5,620 nucleotides of DNA from Chloroflexia bacterium (GTDB lineage: Bacteria; Chloroflexota; Chloroflexia; Thermomicrobiales; UBA6265). The notes below the pieces were generated by a model. The model ran no database searches. It was not told the DNA's origin and saw nothing but the letters and a program-made list of their open reading frames with translations. Below, one piece after another: positions 1 to 3,823 of this stretch (positions within the stretch are counted from its first letter, which is position 1; every line of letters starts with the position of its first letter). The stretch covers positions 1 to 5,620 of the forward strand of contig JACCVE010000027.1 of NCBI GenBank assembly GCA_013698285.1, read 5' to 3'. The position numbers and the translations under genes are program-made.

Positions 1-864
1 GCCCGCGCCCGGGGTAGCGACCGGGGAGGCGGGGGGAGGGGCGGGCTGACGAGCGGCATTGGCGATGGCCTGGGCGTCGGACCGGCTCTGTCCGGCGTCG
101 CGCTCCGGCCCGGACCCGAGGAGGCGACGGGCACTGTCCCCGACGACGGCCAGCCCGAACACGGCCAGCAGGGCCCGGCTGCCCCGGCCGAGCATCTGGC
201 GACGGCCGAAGGCGTCCGGGTCTTCGGCCCTGGCCGGGGCCACCTTGGCCGGGGCCGAGAGCCAGCCCCAGGCGATGCCGAAGAGGGCGAAGGTGAGCAG
301 TAACTGGACCCGGACGGTGTCTCTGGCACCGCTCGCGGCGGCGAAGATGCCGAGGTGAGCAACGGGGAGGATGACCAGTCCGGTGAAGAGGAGCAGGCCC
401 GTGGCGACCGCGATCCCAGCGCCGATCCGCCGCCGGAACCCACCGCCGGACGAGCGGGCGAGCCGGTCGGCCCAATCCCCGGCGGTGGCCCCGAAGGCGA
501 TGATGCCGAGCAGGACGGTGACGAAGAGGGTCTGCTTGGCGAGGCTGCCGTAGGTCTCGGTCACGGTGCCGAACACGTCGAGGGGCGTCAGCCGGGAGAT
601 GGCGGCGACGATGATCTCGGGGAAGCTGGGCACCGTGCCGTCGCCGTCTCCCGCCAGGCGCCAGGCGAGCTGGGCCGCCAGCATCACCAGGGCCGCGCCC
701 ATCCCGGCCAGGGCCGGGTTTCGCCGCGCGCCGACCGCCCCGGCACCGGTGGCGATCGTGGTGCCCGGTGTCCCCGGGCCGCGACCTATCCGGGACCGGG
801 GGGCGACCGGGGACCGGCCGGGTGGGCGGGGCGCGATGGGTGCCCGGGGGGTGAGATCGTCCAT
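1..864 (-). CDS. Multi-pass membrane protein, N-terminal part; probable membrane-anchored molybdopterin-dependent oxidoreductase (partial)
   Basis: An open frame of 288 codons starts at ATG 864 and runs off the left edge without a stop. Residues 1-48 are a Pro/Arg/Gly-rich, probably cytoplasmic tail. Hydrophobic segments lie at about 52-71, 112-128, 149-173 and 188-203. A twin-arginine-like stretch (R221-R222-Q-M-L) precedes a fifth, shorter hydrophobic segment (about 231-242). An Ala/Pro-rich linker (about 254-288) follows. From memory, several Chloroflexota sulfite-oxidase-superfamily proteins have this order: a membrane bundle, an RR-x-x-L segment, a Pro-rich linker, then an extracytoplasmic molybdopterin-binding domain. 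The segment around residues 80-115 (FPEII, LTPLDVF, YGSLAKQTLF) fits that recalled pattern. The catalytic domain would lie outside the window, so the function is inference and another polytopic protein is possible. The start is supported by GAGGAG six bases upstream. The ATG at 869 lies in another frame that closes after 26 codons. Confidence 0.7.
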   Translation of the reverse strand, partial: MDDLTPRAPIAPRPPGRSPVAPRSRIGRGPGTPGTTIATGAGAVGARRNPALAGMGAALVMLAAQLAWRLAGDGDGTVPSFPEIIVAAISRLTPLDVFGTVTETYGSLAKQTLFVTVLLGIIAFGATAGDWADRLARSSGGGFRRRIGAGIAVATGLLLFTGLVILPVAHLGIFAAASGARDTVRVQLLLTFALFGIAWGWLSAPAKVAPARAEDPDAFGRRQMLGRGSRALLAVFGLAVVGDSARRLLGSGPERDAGQSRSDAQAIANAARQPAPPPASPVATPGAG

Positions 865-870
865 ATCATG

Positions 871-876
871 CTCCTC
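871..876 (-). promoter_or_regulatory. Ribosome-binding site of the membrane protein gene
   Basis: On the minus strand this reads GAGGAG, with six bases before the ATG at 864. It selects that start over the overlapping ATG at 869, which is only one base from the motif and out of frame. Confidence 0.75.
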
Positions 877-884
877 GGTGATGC

Positions 885-909
885 CCTGGCCAGCGCGCGT
901 CTGGCCAGG
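885..909. promoter_or_regulatory. Perfect 9-bp inverted repeat (hairpin or operator) in the leader of the membrane protein gene
   Basis: The arms CCTGGCCAG (885-893) and CTGGCCAGG (901-909) are exact reverse complements around a 7-base spacer, CGCGCGT. The repeat lies 8 bases upstream of the ribosome-binding site of the leftward gene. It could therefore form an RNA hairpin in the 5' leader, or be a dimer operator with half-sites 16 bp apart. Each arm contains the palindrome TGGCCA. There is no T-run on either side, so a plain intrinsic terminator is unlikely. The symmetry is seen directly; the regulatory role is inferred. Confidence 0.45.
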
Positions 910-957
910 ATCGGCGCCCTCGGTGACAGCGAGTGTCTCGATAGCGTGAAACCATTA

Positions 958-975
958 CACCGGCACCGGCACCGG
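958..975. repeat. Three tandem copies of CACCGG
   Basis: Three perfect head-to-tail copies of the hexamer CACCGG lie in the non-coding stretch between the pyrophosphohydrolase gene and the membrane gene. In GC-rich DNA this may be simple-sequence drift. No function is implied. Confidence 0.5.
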
Positions 976-1073
976 GCCGACTTGCACCGACGGTCAATGC
1001 GAGATGCGCGGCGGCCGAGTGCGACGATTCATATGCCAGCACGTCTGCATTAAGGATACGGTGTCACGACCTC

Positions 1074-1087
1074 GGTAGTAATCTACC
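1074..1087. other. Short hairpin downstream of the pyrophosphohydrolase gene
   Basis: GGTAG and CTACC (5 bp) flank the 4-base loop TAAT. It begins 46 bases past the stop of the leftward gene at 1133, in a locally AT-richer patch (about 1021-1090). It could be a weak 3'-end hairpin, but the stem is short and no T-run follows. Confidence 0.25.
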
Positions 1088-1097
1088 CGCGTAGCCG

Positions 1098-1111
1098 CAC
1101 GTCGCGACGTG
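1098..1111. promoter_or_regulatory. Perfect 14-bp palindrome, candidate operator
   Basis: CACGTCGCGACGTG equals its own reverse complement over all 14 bases. It lies 22 bases beyond the stop of the pyrophosphohydrolase gene and about 230 bases upstream of the membrane gene start. With no spacer it looks more like a protein-binding site than a terminator stem. GC-rich DNA yields short palindromes easily, so the role is only inferred. Confidence 0.35.
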
Positions 1112-1132
1112 ATGGTTCGTTGGGCGTGGGGA

Positions 1133-1465
1133 TCAATCGGCGGGCTCGACCGATGAGGGCGTCATCCAACGGAGGAGCAAACGCCGGGTGAACCCGCCGC
1201 GTGCGTCCCGCTTCGCCCGTCGCATCGCCTCGAACGTTTCCCAGTTCGTACCTTGCCGGGCCAGGATCGCCTCGATCACTTCGACGATGTCGGCGAGTTC
1301 ATCACGGTCACCACTCAACCGGTACTCGGCGAGTTCCTCGTCGAGTTTGGCCTCGAGCCCCGCGATGTATTCGGCGTCGTCCAACACTCGGCACTCGGCC
1401 CGTATTCCCTCGGTCGCGATGATCTCGGGGATACGGTCCCGCACACGTTTCTCATGCATTGGCAT
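1133..1465 (-). CDS. MazG-superfamily nucleoside triphosphate pyrophosphohydrolase (COG4997-like)
   Basis: This 110-residue protein matches the small all-alpha NTP pyrophosphohydrolases often annotated 'phosphoribosyl-ATP pyrophosphohydrolase-like'. It shows the opening (K)-x-V-R-D-x-I-P-E-I-I at residues 6-16, LDDAEY at 28-33 and the closing K-x-x-x-R-G-G-F at 85-92. The metal-binding signature is present as E43-E44-x-x-E47 followed by E56-x-x-D59, the E-x-x-E...E-x-x-D pattern that holds Mg2+ in MazG-type enzymes. Members hydrolyse NTPs to NMP plus pyrophosphate and are thought to clean modified nucleotides from the cytoplasmic pool; the substrate here is unknown. It is not a histidine-operon enzyme by context, since no his genes are nearby. 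ATG 1465 is taken as the start, but ATG 1459 (residue 3) is equally possible because the only purine-rich stretch upstream (GGAAAA) is weak. It may be cotranscribed with the small gene ending at 1555, 89 bases upstream. Confidence 0.9.
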   Translation of the reverse strand: MPMHEKRVRDRIPEIIATEGIRAECRVLDDAEYIAGLEAKLDEELAEYRLSGDRDELADIVEVIEAILARQGTNWETFEAMRRAKRDARGGFTRRLLLRWMTPSSVEPAD

Positions 1466-1554
1466 AGGGGTTTTCCGAAGGATAGACCGCGTTGGTCGCC
1501 ACCACTCCGATACCGCCGGTCAGAGGGTGAGGGCACGACGCGAATTCGGGGCCC

Positions 1555-1812
1555 CTAGCGGCCAGGTAACGGGCGGGGAGCCTGGGCTGGCACGAGCGGG
1601 AGATCGCTGAGGTGGAACCACAGGTGCGGGGCCGGGAGTGGCCGGACGACATGGGCCGACTCGAGGTGGGCGGCCAGGCCATCATCGATCGCTTCGATGG
1701 CGGCGGTGGGATCGTCACCGAACCAGAGCCCAAAACTGCCCTCGGCACAGCGGACCAAGAGCCGAGAGGGGTACAACCTGTGTTGGGCGACGACTTGGAC
1801 ATACGCGTGCAT
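1555..1812 (-). CDS. Small hypothetical protein (85 aa)
   Basis: I do not recognise a family. The frame runs from ATG 1812 to TAG at 1555. Its codon use matches the neighbours, with mostly G or C at third positions and common GTC, GCC, CTC and ATC codons. GGAG sits nine bases before the ATG. The protein begins with M-H-A-Y-V-Q-V-V. Its middle has an S-F-G-L-W-F-G-D-D-P segment (about 26-35) followed by a probable amphipathic helix (36-51). A proline-rich tail follows, and there is no signal peptide or membrane segment. An in-frame ATG at 1870 would add 19 residues but lacks a good ribosome-binding site. The same open frame extends antisense across the PRC/DUF2382 gene to 3000, but that part is a shadow. 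It lies just upstream of and co-oriented with the pyrophosphohydrolase gene. The plus-strand frame over the same bases looks less natural. Confidence 0.55.
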   Translation of the reverse strand: MHAYVQVVAQHRLYPSRLLVRCAEGSFGLWFGDDPTAAIEAIDDGLAAHLESAHVVRPLPAPHLWFHLSDLPLVPAQAPRPLPGR

Positions 1813-1821
1813 GGGGACAGG

Positions 1822-1825
1822 CTCC
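1822..1825 (-). promoter_or_regulatory. Ribosome-binding site supporting the 1812 start
   Basis: The minus strand reads GGAG nine bases before ATG 1812. This favours the 85-residue form over the 104-residue form starting at 1870, which has only GGTGCTGGCAGC in front of it. Confidence 0.4.
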
Positions 1826-2002
1826 AACGGATCGGGGAGAAGGGTGTTGCTGAGGCCACGACGGCACATGCTGCCAGCACCGTGGACATTGACACCGGGG
1901 ACGTTGGCGCGGTGGATGGGGGCGTGGTGCACCGGTCGAGGGTCACTCCGTGACGCGATCCGAGACGACGCTCCGGCGTGGTACCGACCACGCACGGGAC
2001 GT

Positions 2003-2021
2003 GCCGTCGCATGGCGACGGC
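2003..2021. other. Hairpin with 8-bp perfect stem
   Basis: GCCGTCGC (2003-2010) and GCGACGGC (2014-2021) are exact reverse complements around the 3-base loop ATG. It lies in the non-coding divergent region, about 250 bases before the PRC/DUF2382 start. It could be a leader structure or an operator. There is no adjacent T-run on the plus strand. Confidence 0.4.
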
Positions 2022-2123
2022 GGTGGTGGGTTGAACCCCGGGCCACGCCGCCTCGCGGGGCCAGTCCCCCGGCGGTCGCCCCGGTAGGGACGGTTCTGGC
2101 CTGGCACGCTGACTGCGTGCGTG

Positions 2124-2163
2124 ATGGAGCGACCATGGAGCGACCTATCACCATGGGGCGATC
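2124..2163. repeat. Tandem 11-bp direct repeat with a third, diverged copy
   Basis: ATGGAGCGACC occurs twice back to back (2124-2134 and 2135-2145). After a 7-base spacer comes ATGGGGCGATC (2153-2163), which matches at 9 of 11 positions. The period of about one helical turn, and the position some 105-145 bases before the PRC/DUF2382 start, would suit an activator or repressor array. It could also be chance duplication. Only the repetition itself is seen. Confidence 0.5.
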
Positions 2164-2255
2164 GACGACCGGACCGGGACCTGTGCCCGTGACGGGGGCG
2201 AGCGGTCGCCATTGAGCGGCGCGCACCCACGAGCGGAGTCCCGGACAACCGGGCA

Positions 2256-2261
2256 GAGGAG
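2256..2261 (+). promoter_or_regulatory. Ribosome-binding site of the PRC-barrel/DUF2382 gene
   Basis: GAGGAG lies seven bases before ATG 2269. This decides the start against the in-frame TTG at 2212 and the internal ATG at 2299. Confidence 0.8.
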
Positions 2262-2268
2262 TCAGGAC

Positions 2269-3096
2269 ATGGACAGTGAGGCACGAGGCGGCGGCGAGAT
2301 GATCGGGGCCGACGTGATCGGGGCCGATGTCGTGGGAGCCGACGGCGGCAAGGTCGGAAAGGTGATCGCGGCCTATGCCGGATACGTGGTGGTCGAGAAG
2401 GGATTCTTCTTCCCGACCGATTACTACATCCCGTCGTCGGCCGTGGTCAGTGCCGGCCCTGACGAGGTGATGTTGAACCTGACCAAGGATGAGGCGCTGC
2501 ACCAGGGCTGGGACGCCGTGCCCGCCAGCCTCGGCGGCGATGTCGCGGAGATGGTCCCGGGCGAGGCGGGGAATGCCCCCATGTCGTCGCCTGACACGAC
2601 CCGGGCGGATCGGTATGGCCATGCCCAGCCGTTCGACCACGAGATCGACGGGGACGTCACCCACGACGACTCGGGCGGCACGATCACGGTCGAACTCCAC
2701 GAGGAGACGGCGACCGCCTCGACCCGCGAGCGCGACCTCGGCCAGGTCCGGATCGAGAAGCAGATCGTCACCGAGGACCAGACGATCGACGTGCCGGTGA
2801 TCGAGGAGCGCATCAGGGTCGAGCGGCGACCGGTGGACCACGCGGTCGAGGCTGGAGCCACCCTGGAGGAGCGGACCTTCTCGGTGCCGATCCGGGGCGA
2901 CGTGGTCGATGTGGAGAAGGAGATCCGCGTCACCGAGGAAGTGACCATCCAGAAGGAGGCGGTCGAGCGGTCCACCACGGTCGAGACCACGGTCCAGCAC
3001 GAGGAGTTGCGGGTCGATGACACCGCGACCACGGGCGAGGGACGCGTGACCGAGACTCGCGGCGGGGCACCGGCCGCTCCGGGCGACTCCGTCTAG
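2269..3096 (+). CDS. PRC-barrel and DUF2382 (YsnF-type) domain protein
   Basis: This 275-residue protein has two parts. Residues about 16-80 form a PRC-barrel-type domain: V-V-G-A-D-G-G-K-V-G-K-V, then G-Y-V-V-V-E-K-G-F-F-F-P-T-D-Y-Y-I-P and T-K-D-E-A-L-x-Q-G-W-D. Residues about 139-250 are a charged beta-rich DUF2382 domain, with repeating elements such as V-R-I-E-K-Q-I-V, I-x-V-E-R-R-P-V-D, V-P-I-R-G-D-V-V and V-T-I-Q-K-E-A-V. A Pro/Asp-rich linker joins them. The same pairing is known from YsnF-type proteins, usually linked to general stress; the molecular function is unknown. No signal peptide or membrane segment is visible, so it is probably cytoplasmic. The C-terminal tail (about 251-275) is Thr/Gly/Ala-rich and looks disordered. 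Near the N-terminus, five-residue units ending G-A-D are repeated three times (15-bp repeats at 2299-2343). The gene is alone on its strand and converges on the receiver gene. Confidence 0.93.
   Translation: MDSEARGGGEMIGADVIGADVVGADGGKVGKVIAAYAGYVVVEKGFFFPTDYYIPSSAVVSAGPDEVMLNLTKDEALHQGWDAVPASLGGDVAEMVPGEAGNAPMSSPDTTRADRYGHAQPFDHEIDGDVTHDDSGGTITVELHEETATASTRERDLGQVRIEKQIVTEDQTIDVPVIEERIRVERRPVDHAVEAGATLEERTFSVPIRGDVVDVEKEIRVTEEVTIQKEAVERSTTVETTVQHEELRVDDTATTGEGRVTETRGGAPAAPGDSV
2299..2343 (+). repeat. 15-bp in-frame tandem repeat encoding GAD-containing units
   Basis: Three consecutive 15-base units lie at 2299-2313, 2314-2328 and 2329-2343. The first two share 13 internal bases (TGATCGGGGCCGA) and differ only at the two ends; the third is more diverged. 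They encode M-I-G-A-D, V-I-G-A-D and V-V-G-A-D at residues 11-25. The third unit is the expected first strand of the PRC barrel, so the first two look like a short N-terminal duplication. Confidence 0.65.
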
Positions 3097-3098
3097 GG

Positions 3099-3122
3099 AT
3101 TCCCCGGGGGACCGTGGGGAAT
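3099..3122. terminator. Inverted repeat just past the PRC/DUF2382 stop, possible terminator
   Basis: ATTCCCC (3099-3105) and GGGGAAT (3116-3122) form a 7-bp perfect stem around a 10-base G-rich loop. It starts two bases after the TAG. No T-run follows, so intrinsic termination would be atypical. The position between convergent genes supports a 3'-end role. Confidence 0.4.
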
Positions 3123-3134
3123 GTCGTGATGGCC

Positions 3135-3160
3135 GGGCATGGGATGACTCGCCCGTGCCC
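3135..3160. terminator. Strong hairpin between convergent genes, possible bidirectional terminator
   Basis: GGGCATGGG (3135-3143) and CCCGTGCCC (3152-3160) form a 9-bp stem with one T-G wobble around an 8-base loop. The stem lies 8 bases past the stop of the leftward receiver gene and 38 bases past the stop of the rightward gene. The stability and position fit a shared terminator or 3'-end protector, but there is no T-tract on either side. Confidence 0.45.
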
Positions 3161-3168
3161 CACCTGTG

Positions 3169-3582
3169 TCAGGCGCCCCTGACCGGGTCCAGGTGGTCCC
3201 AGGCGGCGGTGACCTGGAGGATCAGGTCGTCGATGTCGAACGGTTTGAGGACGATCGAGACGCCCTTGGCTTTGAGGTGCCCTTCCATGTCGGTCAGTTC
3301 CCGCCGGGCGGCCGTGCAGATGATCACCGGGATCGTGGCCGTCTGGCGGTCCATCTTCAGCTTCTGGAGCATCTGCCAGCCGTACTGCTCACCGCCGATC
3401 AGGTAGTCGAGGATGATCAGGTCCGGCATGGTGCGCTTGATCTCGGCCAGGTCGTGGAAGGCGTAGGAATAGAGGACGACCTCGTACCCTTCTTCTTCGA
3501 GGATGTCGCGGAACAGGTCGAGGATCTCCTGGGTATCGTTGACGACCAGGATCCGGCGGGGTCGGTGGAGCTCCGTGGACAC
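3169..3582 (-). CDS. Single-domain response regulator (receiver only)
   Basis: The 137-residue product is one CheY-like receiver and nothing else. Strand 1 is I-L-V-V-N15-D16, the phospho-acceptor is D59 in D-L-I-I-L-D-Y, the switch Thr is T90 in I-I-C-T-A-A, and the invariant Lys is K113 in L-K-P-F. The first residue of the usual acidic pair is Asn, while the second (D16) is kept, so Mg2+ binding and phosphorylation remain plausible. With no output domain it probably acts by protein contact or as a phosphorelay intermediate. The partner kinase is not in the window. The start is GTG 3582, with GGAGGA ten bases upstream (3593-3598). An ATG at 3590 is out of frame and too close to that motif. 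The gene is divergent from the dynamin-like gene and convergent with the PRC/DUF2382 gene. A functional link to either is not shown by the sequence. Confidence 0.95.
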   Translation of the reverse strand: MSTELHRPRRILVVNDTQEILDLFRDILEEEGYEVVLYSYAFHDLAEIKRTMPDLIILDYLIGGEQYGWQMLQKLKMDRQTATIPVIICTAARRELTDMEGHLKAKGVSIVLKPFDIDDLILQVTAAWDHLDPVRGA

Positions 3583-3592
3583 TGGGTCATCT

Positions 3593-3598
3593 TCCTCC
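3593..3598 (-). promoter_or_regulatory. Ribosome-binding site supporting the GTG start of the receiver gene
   Basis: The minus strand reads GGAGGA, ten bases before GTG 3582. It is the only strong ribosome-binding motif upstream of the receiver and supports a non-ATG start. The nearby ATG at 3590 has almost no spacing and opens another frame. Confidence 0.65.
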
Positions 3599-3632
3599 GG
3601 CTAGGGTGGGTGTTCGGTCTCGGGATCGGGAG

Positions 3633-3638
3633 ATTCTA
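3633..3638 (-). promoter_or_regulatory. Possible -10 box of the receiver gene
   Basis: The minus strand reads TAGAAT, one mismatch from TATAAT, about 50 bases before the GTG at 3582. No recognisable -35 hexamer lies 16-18 bases upstream. It is a weak call made mainly because AT-rich hexamers are rare in this region. Confidence 0.25.
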
Positions 3639-3755
3639 GCCCGGAATCGCCACTCGCGCGACGGGTCTGCCACAGCCCGGGACGAACCCCGGCGTGTTGC
3701 ACGCGGTGTCCCGGTTGGCGCATGCTGACCCCGACGCGGCACGCGACGAAATACC

Positions 3756-3769
3756 GCCCCGGGCGGGGC
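3756..3769. other. Near-palindrome in the receiver/dynamin divergent region
   Basis: GCCCCG (3756-3761) and CGGGGC (3764-3769) are exact reverse complements separated by GG. The element lies 54 bases before the dynamin-like start, inside the 241-base divergent promoter region (3583-3823). It could be an operator, or merely GC-rich background. Confidence 0.25.
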
Positions 3770-3823
3770 CGATCGAGGGTGTCCGCCCCACGCATTCTAG
3801 ACTGACGGGGGACGACTGCCACC

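Larger units (their letters stand above)
1813..2268. other. 456-base divergent intergenic region without a convincing gene
   Basis: Open frames exist here on both strands, but their proteins are Arg/Pro/Gly-rich, have no recognisable domain and lack good ribosome-binding sites. The region should contain the promoters of the leftward gene at 1812 and the rightward gene at 2269. It carries a plus-strand TTGACA (1889-1894), though no matching -10 follows at 16-18 bases. Hairpins occur at 2003-2021, at 2104-2120 (GCACGC, 5-base loop, GCGTGC) and at 2240-2253 (CCCGG, ACAA, CCGGG), the last immediately before a ribosome-binding site. There is also an odd palindrome GGGTT-G-AACCC (2028-2038) and a tandem 11-bp repeat (2124-2145). 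Confidence 0.6.

Noticed and set aside
881..949. A 22-codon rightward frame in the leader region of the membrane gene, considered as a leader peptide
   Set aside because: It runs on the opposite strand to the membrane gene and has no ribosome-binding site in front of its ATG.
355..1053. A 232-codon rightward frame over the left end
   Set aside because: It is opposite the leftward membrane protein, is Gly/Asp/Arg-rich without a domain, and crosses the clear start region of that gene.
1889..1894. A perfect TTGACA on the plus strand
   Set aside because: No -10-like hexamer follows at 16-18 bases, and it is about 375 bases from the next rightward gene.
2028..2042. A GGGTTGAACCCC stretch resembling a tRNA T-arm
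   Set aside because: No acceptor, D or anticodon stems can be paired around it, so it is only an odd-length palindrome.
1697..2215. A 172-codon rightward frame over the small gene and divergent region
   Set aside because: Its product is Arg/Pro/Trp/Gly-rich, has no recognisable domain or good ribosome-binding site, and ends before the PRC/DUF2382 gene.
1555..3000. A 481-codon leftward frame spanning the PRC/DUF2382 gene and the small gene
   Set aside because: Most of it is antisense to the strongly supported PRC/DUF2382 gene and yields a His/Asp/Arg/Leu-rich protein with no domain. Only its last 85 codons look like a gene.
3166..3639. A 157-codon rightward frame opposite the receiver gene
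   Set aside because: It is antisense to a receiver with all key residues. Its Val/Asp/Leu/Gln-rich composition is the mirror of the true gene.
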